DNA of 64,000 nucleotides from positions 186,001-250,000 of the forward strand of contig JAKFUG010000014.1 of the NCBI GenBank assembly GCA_021732785.1, written 5' to 3'. A program made the translations under genes and the position numbers. Positions within the stretch are counted from its first letter, which is position 1. Each line of letters starts with the position of its first letter. The DNA comes from Planctomycetaceae bacterium (GTDB lineage Bacteria; Planctomycetota; Planctomycetia; Planctomycetales; Planctomycetaceae). The notes under the pieces are model-generated. The model made no database searches. It saw nothing but the letters and a program-made list of their open reading frames with translations, and was not told the origin of the DNA. Shown in pieces: positions 34,306 to 44,633 of the stretch.

Positions 34306-36962
34306 CGCTCGTCCTCCTCAAGTTCCGGAGGGAGGCCACCCAATTGCTGCGGGGCGACCGTATGCGTGAGATACGTGTGCATGATCGCGTCGGACAGATT
34401 CATCAATTCGTTGGTGACGTTCTTTTGAAACGTCTTGAGCGCCTGTCGTTTTCGATCCCCGCCGATTTCGCAAAGTGCATCGACATCGATCAATCGCAGC
34501 CGGCCCTGCGCTTCCAGCACCAGTTGCTGTTCGTGGTTGATGGCATGCGAAGACCGCCCCGCGGACAACTGCCGGACGTGATCGGCCAAGGTGGCAAACT
34601 GAAAGGCCACCGAGCGCGGGTTCGTTTCATCGGCAATGATCAGGTCGAGCACCGGAGCCAGTTGCAGTGATGTGAGATACCGATAGCGATAAGTCATCGA
34701 ACTATCGGCGATTTCGAGCATCGCTTCCAGTTGCGGCAGAATCTCGACACGACCATCGACAAGAATCGTGTTGACAAAGTGCAGAATCTGCAGACCGCGT
34801 TCGATGCGCCGACCAATGTCGAGGAAGCGCCAACCGGGACCGCGGGTCATGCTGTCGCTGCACAAACCGTGAAACGCGGAAATGCCCGCCAGCAACCGGT
34901 TCAACGGCAGGAGCGCCTGGCCGAGATCGATCACATCATTGTCGTCCATCCGAAACGTCAGTTGGCTGATGATCCGCCAGCCATCGAGCGAAATGCGATC
35001 GCGAACGATGGCCGCCGCGGCTTGCGCAGAACGAAGAGTTTGCGTCAATGAGCCAAACCGCGTCGCGTCCGTCAGGTACGAACGCGTTGTACGCCGGATT
35101 TCTGACCAGACTTCCGCTTCCACGGTCGGACTTTTCACCGCCAGTCGCTGCAGCCACTTGTCGAGTTTCAATCCCGTCGATTCGGAAAGCGCGGCGACCA
35201 GCACAGCCATTTCGGTGGGACCCGATGGCTGCAGTTCGCTGGTGAGTCGCACGACGATACAGCGCAAGTGACGCACGACCGCTTCGGTCCGTTCCATCAA
35301 GCGGCCGAGCCAGAACAGATGATCGCCGGCGCGACTCGGGAGATCATTGGTGCTCCGCTGCAACTCCAGCGTCACAGTTTGCGAATGCAGCAACGAGACT
35401 CGCTCCACGGGGCCATCCGCGAGCACCCAGACATCCTTGCTGCGCTGTCCCGCGGTGACCGACTCCGCCAGCATGTCCATCCGCGGAGCGACACGCGCCA
35501 TTCCACCCGGAAGGACACGATAACCGCGTCCGCTGGAGACGGCGAAGGTCCGCAGCGTGACGTGCCACGGTTTCAACCGATCACCATCCCAGACCGGGGC
35601 GGTTGAACTTTGAATCAGTTCCTGGGCCACGAATTGTTCGGGGCGCGCGCCGACGGCTTTCCACAGCGATTGGCGTTCGACAGCGCTGAGCTGCCCGACG
35701 ATATGCGGCCCCCCCAGCCAGCGCTCCGGGTGATCGAGCGGCAAAGGGGGCGCATCATCATGATTCGCCGACTCGACCCCTTGATCGGGGCGTTGACGAA
35801 ACGCCGGACGAATCAGCAATTCCGAGAAGCGTTCTTCAACAACTTTTTGGTCATCGGGATCGCCACACCACCAGATGGGTGATGAGGGGAGCATCAGGTC
35901 TTCGTTCAACAAGAAGCGGCATAAGCCCGGCAGAAACGCGTGCAGCGCGGGTGTTTCGAGAAACGATGCTCCCAACGCATTGGCGAGCAGGACTTGCCCA
36001 CACCGCGCGGCCTGCACCAGGCCTGCCACGCCCGTTTTCACATCCGGACGAAGATCGAGCGGATCGCAACCGGTATCGCGCACGCGACGCAAGATCATAT
36101 CGACAGGTAACAGGCCACCAAGCGTTTTCAGGAACACACCATCGCGGCGAACGGTGAGATCATCACCTTCCACGAGGGCATATCCCAGATAGCGGGCGAG
36201 GTAAACATCCTCGAAATAGCGAGGACTGCGACTCCCCGGTGAGAGCAGAACGGCCCGGGGATTATCGCCATGCCGCGGCGACAATGCCTTCAGCGACTCG
36301 CGCAACGACATGTAGAACGACGCTAGCCGGATGACGTTCAGATCTTCAAAATCCTGCGGCCACGTTCGCGAGACGACAATCCGGTTCTCGACCGCGTAAC
36401 CGGCACCGGAGGGTCCTTGAGTCCGATCGCTGACGACCTGCCAGGTGCCGTCGGTGCGGCGCGAGAGCTGTGCTCCGTACCAATGCAGAAAGACATTGCC
36501 CGTAGGTTGAATCCCATGACAGGGCAAGAGAAATCCGGGACTTTGAAAGAGAATGGCCGCGGGGAGCACACCGCTTTGAAACGCGCGCTGATGCCCGTAG
36601 ACATCGGCCATCAGCGCATTAAAGAGCCGCGCACGCTGTTCGATCCCTGCCGACAATCGCGACCAGTCGGCCACGGGAAACAACAACGGCAGCGGGTCGA
36701 GTTCCCACGGTCGTTCCAGTTCGCGGGAGGCCCCGTAAACGTTGTAGGTAACGCCGTTTTCCCGGAAGAGTCGTTGCGCCTGCTGATTTCTTTGCGAGAG
36801 GCGTGCGGGCCCGAGTCCATCCCAACTCTGCGCAAATCGCGCCCAAGCCGGACGAAGACGACCGCTCGCATCGACCATTTCATCGTAGGAAGTGACTTCC
36901 GGTTGATATGCCGACAAGAGCGATCCGGTCGGGTGAGCGCTCACCGTACCCGGTTGTTGCAT
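34302..36962 (-). CDS. Fused circularly permuted ATP-grasp and alpha-E protein
   Basis: A protein of 886 residues. The N-terminal 480-530 residues are a circularly permuted type 2 ATP-grasp domain (DUF404/DUF407), with NGVTYNVYGASRELERPWEL, PRAVLLSPGSRSPRYFEDVY and VRRVRDTGCDPLDL-like blocks. The C-terminal about 330 residues are an alpha-E domain (DUF403), starting around LPSRAGDHLFWLGRLMERTE and rich in paired helices. In this locus the same two domains also occur as separate genes (41729-43285 and 40657-41643), so this is a fused paralogue. ATP-grasp enzymes form carboxylate-amine or similar bonds; the substrate here is unknown. Overlap of 4 bp with the transglutaminase gene suggests the proteins function together. 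Confidence 0.88.
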   Translation of the reverse strand: MQQPGTVSAHPTGSLLSAYQPEVTSYDEMVDASGRLRPAWARFAQSWDGLGPARLSQRNQQAQRLFRENGVTYNVYGASRELERPWELDPLPLLFPVADWSRLSAGIEQRARLFNALMADVYGHQRAFQSGVLPAAILFQSPGFLLPCHGIQPTGNVFLHWYGAQLSRRTDGTWQVVSDRTQGPSGAGYAVENRIVVSRTWPQDFEDLNVIRLASFYMSLRESLKALSPRHGDNPRAVLLSPGSRSPRYFEDVYLARYLGYALVEGDDLTVRRDGVFLKTLGGLLPVDMILRRVRDTGCDPLDLRPDVKTGVAGLVQAARCGQVLLANALGASFLETPALHAFLPGLCRFLLNEDLMLPSSPIWWCGDPDDQKVVEERFSELLIRPAFRQRPDQGVESANHDDAPPLPLDHPERWLGGPHIVGQLSAVERQSLWKAVGARPEQFVAQELIQSSTAPVWDGDRLKPWHVTLRTFAVSSGRGYRVLPGGMARVAPRMDMLAESVTAGQRSKDVWVLADGPVERVSLLHSQTVTLELQRSTNDLPSRAGDHLFWLGRLMERTEAVVRHLRCIVVRLTSELQPSGPTEMAVLVAALSESTGLKLDKWLQRLAVKSPTVEAEVWSEIRRTTRSYLTDATRFGSLTQTLRSAQAAAAIVRDRISLDGWRIISQLTFRMDDNDVIDLGQALLPLNRLLAGISAFHGLCSDSMTRGPGWRFLDIGRRIERGLQILHFVNTILVDGRVEILPQLEAMLEIADSSMTYRYRYLTSLQLAPVLDLIIADETNPRSVAFQFATLADHVRQLSAGRSSHAINHEQQLVLEAQGRLRLIDVDALCEIGGDRKRQALKTFQKNVTNELMNLSDAIMHTYLTHTVAPQQLGGLPPELEEDER

Positions 36963-37062
36963 CCGCGAATTCCCATCCTGGTTGAAAACATCACGGCCGT
37001 CTCAGGTTGTCTGTCGTCTCGGGCATCCCAGAGAAAATCTCTTCACTGGGTCTTAAGCACGC

Positions 37063-40000
37063 CTACATTACCGGTAATGCCGACAGACCGCCATGAGAAC
37101 ACGGACGCCGCAGATCGAGCGTCAGTGGGTAATCACGATTTTCTTCCGGATGCGGGATCGCCATTTTTCCGGGTGTGTGACCGCCCGCGGTGAAGCGCGC
37201 GACGCGGCGCGCTTCGGCTTCATACGCATTCACCGGGAAAGTGTCGTAACTGCGGCCGCCAGGATGAACCACGTGCCACATACAACCGCCCAGTGATCGA
37301 CCGCTCCACCGATCCATCAAATCGAACACCAGTGGCGTGTGAATGCCAATGAGGGGATGCAGGCACGAAGGGGGTTGCCATGCCCGATACCGGACGCCCG
37401 CGACAAACTCCCCGCCGACACCAGTCGGATGCAGCGGGACTGCTCGGCCATTGCAGGCGACGACATACCGCGGATCGGTCATCCCCGACACTTTGATTTC
37501 CAGGCGTTCGACCGACGAATCGACATACCGCGCAGTGCCTCCCGGTCCCGACTCTTCGCCGAGGACATGCCACGGTTCAATCGCCTGCCGCAATTCCATT
37601 CGCACGCCGTGATAGACCACTTCCCCGATTTTCGGCAGCCGAAACTCGAAGTGCGGCGCGAACCATTCCACATCGATGGGAAATCCGGCTTCGTTCATCT
37701 CGCGGATCACGTCGTGGAAATCTTGCTCGATGAAGTGCGGCAGCATGAACCGGTCGTGGAGCATCGTTCCCCACCGGACGAGCGGTTCGCGGTACGGTTG
37801 CTCCCAGAAGCGGGCCAAGAGCGCCCGCACCAACAGTTGCTGCGTCAAACTCATCCGCTCATGTGGCGGCATTTCGAAGCCGCGCAGTTCCACTAATCCC
37901 AACCGCCCCGTCGACGAATCCGGCGAATAGAGCTTGTCGATACAGAATTCCGCACGATGCGTATTGCCGGTGAGATCCGTCAGCAAATGTCGGAACACGC
38001 GGTCCACCAGCCACGGCGGACACGGTCCGTTTTCGGGGATCTGTGAAAACGCCGTTTCCAGTTCGTACAGGGTCTCGTGCCGGGCTTCGTCAATGCGCGG
38101 GGCTTGACTGGTGGGTCCGATAAACATCCCCGAGAACATGTACGACAGCGATGGCCGGTTGTTCCAATAACCGACGAGACTCCGCAACAAATCGGGACGT
38201 TGCAGGAACGGACTCGCTGCCGGAGTCGATGCGCCGACGACGATGTGATTGCCGCCGCCGGTTCCCGTGTGCCGACCATCGAGCATGAACTTTTCGGCGC
38301 TCAAGCGGCAGAGATGCGCTTCGGCGTACAGCACTTCCGTGTTATGAACGAGTTCGCCCCAGCTTTGCGCGGGTTGCAAATTGACTTCGATGACACCGGG
38401 GTCAGGAGTCACTTTGAAATTGTCGACGCGATAATCATACGGCGGCGGATAACCTTCAATCCGCACCGGAATGGAAAGTTTGTCCGCCGTCGCTTCAACC
38501 ACGGAAATCAAGTGCAGATAGTCTTCGATGTGCGCCAAGGGCGGCATGAAGATGTGCAACCTGCCGTTGCGCGGCTCGACACACAAAGCGGACCGGATCA
38601 GTCCTCCGCCCGATTCGCCCACAGCCGGTGGAGCATCGGGGTTCAATCCGCTTTCGTCACCATCGCCGTTGCTGAATTTCGGATGATACCCGTTGCCATT
38701 GCCATTGCCGTTTGAGTAGTGCGCCGCCGATGAACCCGAAGTCCGTCGCGGGGCGGATTCCTGACGGGCAACACCGGCGATCTGCGGTACCAGACGCGTG
38801 GCTTCTACGGAGGCCGGCAAACGGTTCGCCGCCAAACGGTTTTGTTCATCGAGTCCCTGAATCGGCAACTCGACAACTTCCTCGACCAACTCGGCCCGTT
38901 CGGCCATCGGGTCGCGCTCGTGTTCCGTGACAATATCCGCCGGGGCTTCCCACGGAAGCGAATCGAGCGGCATGCGATATCCCATTGGCGAGTCGCCGGG
39001 AATGAGATACATCCGCTCCTGTCGCAAGAACCAGCGTCCGGTTTCCCACCGGTTGGCGGCTTCCAGGTTGACGCTGCGTCGCAACGGCAACGAATAACCG
39101 ACCACGTGATCGAGTCCGCGTTCGAAGATCTTGGCGAGCCGCTTCCGATCTTCTTCGATCGAGAGTTTCGACTGGAACGGATCGACGTTGACCGGCAACT
39201 TCCGTTCGCGCCACAAGTAGTACCAGGTGTCTTCGTAACCGGCCTGAATGAATTCGCCACTGACGCCGAGAAGTTCGGCCAGCGCCTCCACAAAATCCTG
39301 AGCATCGGTTTCATCGACGCCGTAGTCGCGATCATCTTCGGCAATCAGCCCGGCATCTTTCCACACCGGGGCTCCATCGCGCCGCCAATAACACCCGAGC
39401 GCCCACCGCGGCAGAGATTCTCCCGGATACCATTTGCCTTGCCCGTAGTGCAGCAACGGTTTGGTCGAGAAACGGTCGGCAAGCCGACGGAACAGTTTCC
39501 CGGCGAGATCGCGCTTGTGCTGGCCCAGCGCGGCCGTGTTCCATTCGGGGGCATCGCGATTGTCGACAGCGACGAATGTCGGTTCGCCCCCCATCGTCAA
39601 ACCTTTGGGACCCGCTGCGAGGCGTTCATCGACGGTATTCCCCAGCGTTTCGATCGCCGCCCATTGGTCATCGCGATACGGTTTGGTGACGCGCGGATCT
39701 TCGAGAACGCGTTGCACCCACATTTCATGATGGAAGGTGACTTCGCATTCATCGACAGCGCCGGTGATCGGGGCCGCTGATGTCGGATCGGGCGTCGCCG
39801 AGAGCGGGATGTGTCCCTCGCCGGCGAACAAACCCGACGTGGGATCGAGCCCCACCCATCCTGCCCCGGGAAGATAGACTTCGGTCCAGGCGTGCAGATC
39901 GGTGAAGTCTTGCGACGCGCCGACCGGGCCATCGAGTGATTTCACGTCCGGCGTCAGTTGGATGAGATATCCCGAAGCGAAGCGTGCGGCGAGTCCCAAT

Positions 40001-40578
40001 TGTCGCAGCACCTGCACCAGCAACCAGGCAGAATCCCGACAGGACCCACTCCCTTTGGTCAACGTTTCCTGACTCGATTGCACCCCGGGTTCCAGCCGGA
40101 TCACATAGCTGACCGAGCGATGCACGAGCTGATTGATTGCGACCAGAAAATCGACCGTGACTCCGGTGAATTGCGGGCCATTGGCGACGAAGTCCGTGAG
40201 GAGATCGCTTTCCTCGGTCTTCAAAAGGTACGGCACCAGTTGCTGCCGCAACGCTTCGTCGTAGACAAACGGAACCGTGTTCGCATCGGGTTCGAGGAAG
40301 AAGTCGAAAGGATTGATCACCGTCATTTCGGCGACGAGATCGACGTCCACCTGAAACTCGCGCGTGGGCTCCTGAAAGACGACCCGCGCCAAAAAATTGC
40401 CAAAGGGGTCCTGCTGCCAGTTGATGAATTGCTTTGCGGGCAGGACCACTTGCGAGTAGCTGATAATCGGCGTGCGGCAATGCGGGGCCGGGCGGAGTCG
40501 AATCGCCTGCGGCGACAAGTTGACCAGCCGATCATACCGGTAAGCTGTGCGATGATGGAGTGCCACCCGGATTGTCAT
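37063..40578 (-). CDS. Large transglutaminase / DUF2126 fusion protein
   Basis: A protein of 1171 residues. The first 290 residues are a transglutaminase-like module: beta-domain start RVALHHRTAYRYDRLVNLSP, Cys in GSGSCRDSAWLLVQVLRQLG, His in FTDLHAWTEVYLPG, and Asp in GWVGLDPTSG. The rest is DUF2126, with GLTMGGEPTFVAVDNRD and DGRHTGTGGGNHIVVGASTP as recognisable blocks. A low-complexity linker with Asn-Gly repeats (NGNGNGNGYH) sits near residue 625. DUF2126 is always found with this transglutaminase and is of unknown function, but its Gly/His-rich conserved motifs look enzymatic. No signal peptide. It is 100 bp downstream of the fused ATP-grasp gene on the map and probably forms part of the same functional set. 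Confidence 0.9.
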   Translation of the reverse strand: MTIRVALHHRTAYRYDRLVNLSPQAIRLRPAPHCRTPIISYSQVVLPAKQFINWQQDPFGNFLARVVFQEPTREFQVDVDLVAEMTVINPFDFFLEPDANTVPFVYDEALRQQLVPYLLKTEESDLLTDFVANGPQFTGVTVDFLVAINQLVHRSVSYVIRLEPGVQSSQETLTKGSGSCRDSAWLLVQVLRQLGLAARFASGYLIQLTPDVKSLDGPVGASQDFTDLHAWTEVYLPGAGWVGLDPTSGLFAGEGHIPLSATPDPTSAAPITGAVDECEVTFHHEMWVQRVLEDPRVTKPYRDDQWAAIETLGNTVDERLAAGPKGLTMGGEPTFVAVDNRDAPEWNTAALGQHKRDLAGKLFRRLADRFSTKPLLHYGQGKWYPGESLPRWALGCYWRRDGAPVWKDAGLIAEDDRDYGVDETDAQDFVEALAELLGVSGEFIQAGYEDTWYYLWRERKLPVNVDPFQSKLSIEEDRKRLAKIFERGLDHVVGYSLPLRRSVNLEAANRWETGRWFLRQERMYLIPGDSPMGYRMPLDSLPWEAPADIVTEHERDPMAERAELVEEVVELPIQGLDEQNRLAANRLPASVEATRLVPQIAGVARQESAPRRTSGSSAAHYSNGNGNGNGYHPKFSNGDGDESGLNPDAPPAVGESGGGLIRSALCVEPRNGRLHIFMPPLAHIEDYLHLISVVEATADKLSIPVRIEGYPPPYDYRVDNFKVTPDPGVIEVNLQPAQSWGELVHNTEVLYAEAHLCRLSAEKFMLDGRHTGTGGGNHIVVGASTPAASPFLQRPDLLRSLVGYWNNRPSLSYMFSGMFIGPTSQAPRIDEARHETLYELETAFSQIPENGPCPPWLVDRVFRHLLTDLTGNTHRAEFCIDKLYSPDSSTGRLGLVELRGFEMPPHERMSLTQQLLVRALLARFWEQPYREPLVRWGTMLHDRFMLPHFIEQDFHDVIREMNEAGFPIDVEWFAPHFEFRLPKIGEVVYHGVRMELRQAIEPWHVLGEESGPGGTARYVDSSVERLEIKVSGMTDPRYVVACNGRAVPLHPTGVGGEFVAGVRYRAWQPPSCLHPLIGIHTPLVFDLMDRWSGRSLGGCMWHVVHPGGRSYDTFPVNAYEAEARRVARFTAGGHTPGKMAIPHPEENRDYPLTLDLRRPCSHGGLSALPVM

Positions 40579-40601
40579 CGGACCATTCCTGCGAGAATCG
40601 G

Positions 40602-40617
40602 CGCCGTAGCTACGGCG
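40602..40617. repeat. Perfect 16-bp palindrome
   Basis: CGCCGTAG (40602-40609) is followed directly by CTACGGCG (40610-40617). It lies in the 78-bp gap between the alpha-E gene and the transglutaminase/DUF2126 gene, close to the start of the latter. It could be a dyad operator for a dimeric regulator or a hairpin. No loop makes a stable terminator less likely. Confidence 0.65.
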
Positions 40618-40656
40618 TCTTAAGGATCTAAGCTTGTCAGCGAAGCGCGCTCGCCA

Positions 40657-41643
40657 TTACTTGATTGCGGACGGAAACGGTCTCGGACGGACGCCTTCCA
40701 CGGGCTTCACCGCGAAGAACGTTTCCGAAATCGCTTCCCCGACGGCGTTGAGCCGGTTCTGAAACCGATCGATAAATTCGTGCAAACCCGAGTGCATGAT
40801 CTCATCGATGTTGGAGTAATCCAGTTCCGACCGCAGCCGACCGAGGCGTTGCTCGGCCCGATTGCGAAAGGTGCCCGAAGCGCCGCCCGTAATCGACAAT
40901 AGCGATTGTTCCCCACGGATCAGGCAGAAGCGCATGGCCCGCGGGAAATCACGGTTCAGAATCAGAAATTCCGCGACCTGGGCCGGTGTAATCCGACCAT
41001 GTGCTTTGCGATACATCTCCAACGCGCTGGCGGATTTTAATAAGGCCGCCCATTGGTTCGCATCGATCGGAGTTCCCACATCCGTGGCTTCCGGCAACAG
41101 GATGTAATACTTCACATCGAGAATGCGCGAGGTCTTGTCCGCCCGCTCCACCATTTGACCCAAACGATGGAAGTGCCACGCTTCCGTATGCGACATGGTG
41201 GCCTGGGTGGCCCCATCAAGTGTGTAGCGAGTGAGAATGATCCGCTGAAAAAACTCGATCGGGGCGTTCAAGACTTGTGCCGGTGATGCCGAACGGAGCA
41301 GCAGGTAATACTTGTTCAATTCCTCCCACATCGGCGAGCTGATCATGTCGCGCACGGTCCGCGCGTTTTCCCGCGCCCGTTGCAGGCAACTGAGAATCGA
41401 ATTCGGATTCGTATCATCCAGCGTCAGGAACTGAATGACGTTCTGCTGGGTGGCATCGCGAAAACGCTTCTGAAAATTCTCCTCATCGCCGGTGGTGTAA
41501 ATCAACGAGTTCCACTGGCGTTCCATTTCCGGGCCCAGATCGAGCGCCAGGTTCAAGTTCACGTCGATAAACCGAGCGACGTTTTCCGCCCGCTCGATGT
41601 AACGGCTCATCCAGTAAATTGATTCAGCAACGCGGCTCAACAT
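40657..41643 (-). CDS. Alpha-E domain protein (DUF403)
   Basis: A protein of 328 residues. MLSRVAESIYWMSRYIERAE followed by NVARFIDVNLN is the standard start of alpha-E proteins; LGQMVERADKTSRILDVKYY and HSGLHEFIDRFQ are further conserved blocks. The protein is nearly all helical and soluble. Alpha-E proteins are encoded with circularly permuted ATP-grasp and transglutaminase proteins across many bacteria; a role in a peptide or amino-group modification pathway has been predicted, but the biochemistry is unknown. The gene is 85 bp downstream of the stand-alone ATP-grasp gene and 78 bp upstream of the DUF2126 gene, on the same strand. Confidence 0.93.
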   Translation of the reverse strand: MLSRVAESIYWMSRYIERAENVARFIDVNLNLALDLGPEMERQWNSLIYTTGDEENFQKRFRDATQQNVIQFLTLDDTNPNSILSCLQRARENARTVRDMISSPMWEELNKYYLLLRSASPAQVLNAPIEFFQRIILTRYTLDGATQATMSHTEAWHFHRLGQMVERADKTSRILDVKYYILLPEATDVGTPIDANQWAALLKSASALEMYRKAHGRITPAQVAEFLILNRDFPRAMRFCLIRGEQSLLSITGGASGTFRNRAEQRLGRLRSELDYSNIDEIMHSGLHEFIDRFQNRLNAVGEAISETFFAVKPVEGVRPRPFPSAIK

Positions 41644-41728
41644 GGAAGTGGTCAGTCGTCCGTGGTCAGGAGTTGGTCGTCATGGTACCGCTTGCGGTTT
41701 CAGATCCCCGCCGAAACCCAGCCGATCG

Positions 41729-43285
41729 TCATTTGGCGGTCGCCGTCTGCTGAAAATCACTGACGCGCGGCGTGCCATTTTTGAGGACCCACGTATCTTT
41801 GCTCCCGCCCCCTTGCGAAGAATTCACGACCAGCGATCCCTTTACCAAAGCCACGCGGGTGAGTCCGCCGGGAACGATGTAAATGTCTTCGCCATACAGG
41901 ATGTACGGCCGCAGATCGACGTGCCTCCCTTCGAGATGATCGCCCACCAGCGTGGGCACACGTGAAAGGGACAACGTGGGCTGCGCCACGTAATTCCGCG
42001 GGTTGGATTGAATCAAATCGCGATACTGGGCCAATTGTTCCTTGGAGGCCCGCGGACCAATCAGAATGCCGTACCCGCCCGATTCGTTCGCGGGTTTGAT
42101 CACGAGATCAGCCATGTTTTCCAGCACATGCTGGCGCTGCTTGTCGTCACTGCATAAGAATGTCGGCACGTTCGGCAGCTTGATCTCTTCGCCGAGGTAG
42201 TACTTGATCATCGCCGGGACGTACGCATACACGGCTTTATCGTCGGCAATCCCCGTTCCGGGAGCATTCGCCAGCGCGACGCGACCGGCACGGTAAACGT
42301 CCATCAATCCCGGCACCCCGAGGGTGGAATCGGGACGGAATGTGAGCGGATCGAGGAACTCGTCATCGATCCGGCGGTAAATCACATCCACGCGCTGCAA
42401 CCCGCTGGTGGTCCGCATGTGAACGTAACCATCGGTCACAATGAGATCGTGTCCCTGTACCAGTTCCACGCCCATCTGTTGCGCGAGGAAACAGTGCTCG
42501 AAGTATGCCGAGTTGTAAACCCCCGGCGTGAGGACCACCACGTTCGGTTCTTCGGCCGTCGGCGGGGCGATGTACTGCAACATCTTCAGCAGTTGTTCGG
42601 GATAATCTTCGACCGGCAGAATGGACAGCCCGTTGAACAATTGCGGAAACGTTCGTTTCATCACCTCGCGGTTTTCGAGCACGTAGGATACCCCGGACGG
42701 GCACCGCAGATTGTCTTCGAGAACGTAGACCGTGCCGTCCTTGTCGCGAACGAGATCGGTTCCCGTGATGTGGCACCACACGCCCTTAGGCGGATTGACC
42801 CCGGCGCATTGCTTCAGGAAATTCTTGCTCGAACGAGCCATGTATTCCGGGAAGACGCCATCCTTGACGATCTTCTGGTCGTGGTACATATCGTCGATGA
42901 AGAGATTCAGCGCTCGAATGCGCTGCTTCAATCCCGCTTCAATGAACTTCCACTCCTCGCTTTCGATAATGCGGGGGATCAAATCGAACGGCCAGATCTT
43001 TTCGGTGCCGGCTTCGTGACCGTAGACGTTAAACGTGATCCCCATGTTCAGCAGGGTCTGGTCGGCGGCGCGTTGCCGGCGCGTCAGTTCGCCCTCGGAA
43101 AGCGTCTTCAACCGCCAGGCGAGCAACTCCGCGCGCGGACGGGGCTGGCCTTCGACGGTAAACATTTCATCATAAAAGCCGGTGGTCTCGTAGCTGGGAA
43201 ACGACACATCAATGGGCGCAGAGCCATCCAGATTCGCGGTCTGCGATCCGGACGACGATTGGGCTTGCGATTGGATTAACGACAC
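41729..43285 (-). CDS. Circularly permuted type 2 ATP-grasp protein
   Basis: A protein of 518 residues starting at a GTG (43285) with GGGAGAG just upstream as ribosome binding site. Conserved blocks include [60 protein letters not shown], and [20 protein letters not shown], the last giving the ATP-binding Lys and Gly-rich loop. It belongs to the DUF404/DUF407 family. It is likely the first gene of the transglutaminase/alpha-E/ATP-grasp set. The acceptor and donor of the predicted ligation reaction are unknown. Compared with the fused paralogue at 34302-36962 it is better conserved at the ATP site as judged by eye, so it may be the catalytically active copy. The 281 bp upstream to galT contain no other gene I can support. 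Confidence 0.92.
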   Translation of the reverse strand: MSLIQSQAQSSSGSQTANLDGSAPIDVSFPSYETTGFYDEMFTVEGQPRPRAELLAWRLKTLSEGELTRRQRAADQTLLNMGITFNVYGHEAGTEKIWPFDLIPRIIESEEWKFIEAGLKQRIRALNLFIDDMYHDQKIVKDGVFPEYMARSSKNFLKQCAGVNPPKGVWCHITGTDLVRDKDGTVYVLEDNLRCPSGVSYVLENREVMKRTFPQLFNGLSILPVEDYPEQLLKMLQYIAPPTAEEPNVVVLTPGVYNSAYFEHCFLAQQMGVELVQGHDLIVTDGYVHMRTTSGLQRVDVIYRRIDDEFLDPLTFRPDSTLGVPGLMDVYRAGRVALANAPGTGIADDKAVYAYVPAMIKYYLGEEIKLPNVPTFLCSDDKQRQHVLENMADLVIKPANESGGYGILIGPRASKEQLAQYRDLIQSNPRNYVAQPTLSLSRVPTLVGDHLEGRHVDLRPYILYGEDIYIVPGGLTRVALVKGSLVVNSSQGGGSKDTWVLKNGTPRVSDFQQTATAK

Positions 43286-43566
43286 GTTGTCTCTCCCGAG
43301 TAAGCCACTTCTGCGACGAATCCATATCCCCCTGCGCGATCATCGGGCAGAGCTGCTACGGTGATGAGCACCAAGCCTGCAATAGGGATGGTGTAGACCC
43401 GCGGACGAAAGAATGCAATCCGTATGCCGCCGGGAGAGGTTTCGATTTCGCCACATTGACAGGCAGGCGTCGCGCCAGGATTGCACGAAGCCGCTTGATT
43501 TTGTGTGATTTGGCAACACCGAGCCGTCGGCCCCCCGCACGGCAACCGGACGGATGTTGCCCGGAA

Positions 43567-44571
43567 TCAGGGCAAATCGACGGCAACATCGCGGAGAAAC
43601 GCCGCCGCCTGCTCCGGCGGAACCGCATTGATGTAGAAGCCGCTGCCCCACTCGAATCCCGCGACGCGCGTCAGCCGGGGAAAAATTTCGATGTGCCAGA
43701 GAAAATGGGGCAATTCCCCGGCGTCGAAAGGAGCCGTGTGGATCACATAGTTATACGGCGGGTCATCGAGCGCCAGGTCGAGCTTCCGCAGCACGGTCTT
43801 CATGACGCTGCCCAGTTCCTCGATCCCGCCTCGCGGAATGTTTTCGAAGTGACTCGAATGCTGCTTCGGCAGAATCCACGTCTCGAACGGAAACCGGCTG
43901 GCAAACGGGCAGATTGCCAAAAAGTTCGGCGTGTCGAGAACCACCCGCGAACCGTTCGCCAGTTCCTGCTGGATCATGTCGTCGAAAATGCAGCGACCGC
44001 GATAGTTGTAGAACTCCAGCGCCCCGGTCATTTCGTCCCAGATGGAAATCGGCACCACGGACGTCGCGATCAGTTGCGAGTGGCTGTGCGGTAATGTTGC
44101 TCCGGCTTGGGCACCCTTATTCTTGAAGATGAGGGCATGCACCAGGCGGCGGTCTTTTTTGAGGTCAACCAGACGATCGCGGTAAACCCACAGGACTTCA
44201 CGAATATTGTCGATGGACAACCGCGACATGTTCGTTTCGCCGTGCGGACACTCGATGATGACTTCGTGCGCTCCGATGCCATTCATCATGTCGTAGATGC
44301 CGTCGCCGCGCTTGTCGAGATTCCCCTCGACCTGCAACGCCGGGAATTTGTTGGGCACGACCCGCACCCGCCAGCCGGGACCGTTCGGTTGGCTGCCGGG
44401 ATTGCGGTACGCCAGAATTTCTGACGGTGTGGCGTGTTCGTGGCCCTCGGCGAAAGGGTCGAATTGTGCCTCCACGAATCCGCTCTCGTCGCGATGATCG
44501 GGACGCTTGGCCCGCTCCGGAGCAATGACGACCCAGCGGCCGACGATCGGGTCTTTGCGAAGTTCGGGCAT
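43567..44571 (-). CDS. galT: Galactose-1-phosphate uridylyltransferase
   Basis: A protein of 334 residues of the HIT superfamily. The start [20 protein letters not shown] is typical for bacterial GalT. The active site is in [17 protein letters not shown] with His162, His164 (nucleophile) and Gln166; the second conserved part is WHIEIFPRL. GalT transfers UMP from UDP-glucose to galactose-1-phosphate. Related nucleotide-sugar phosphorylases share the motif, so UDP-glucose or ADP-glucose phosphorolysis linked to glycogen turnover is an alternative given that glgA and a GH57 enzyme precede it. The ATG at 44571 lies 62 bp downstream of the GH57 stop, and the three genes probably form an operon. 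Confidence 0.88.
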   Translation of the reverse strand: MPELRKDPIVGRWVVIAPERAKRPDHRDESGFVEAQFDPFAEGHEHATPSEILAYRNPGSQPNGPGWRVRVVPNKFPALQVEGNLDKRGDGIYDMMNGIGAHEVIIECPHGETNMSRLSIDNIREVLWVYRDRLVDLKKDRRLVHALIFKNKGAQAGATLPHSHSQLIATSVVPISIWDEMTGALEFYNYRGRCIFDDMIQQELANGSRVVLDTPNFLAICPFASRFPFETWILPKQHSSHFENIPRGGIEELGSVMKTVLRKLDLALDDPPYNYVIHTAPFDAGELPHFLWHIEIFPRLTRVAGFEWGSGFYINAVPPEQAAAFLRDVAVDLP

Positions 44572-44633
44572 AATGTTTCGATGTCTTTCCTGACGGCTTG
44601 CGTATCAATTCAAGCGCCGTTCGCTGGCAAAAT

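Noticed and set aside
43276-43545. Cys-rich minus-strand frame of 89 codons
   Set aside because: It overlaps the ribosome binding site and start of the ATP-grasp gene, has no homology I recognise, and is most likely untranslated leader.
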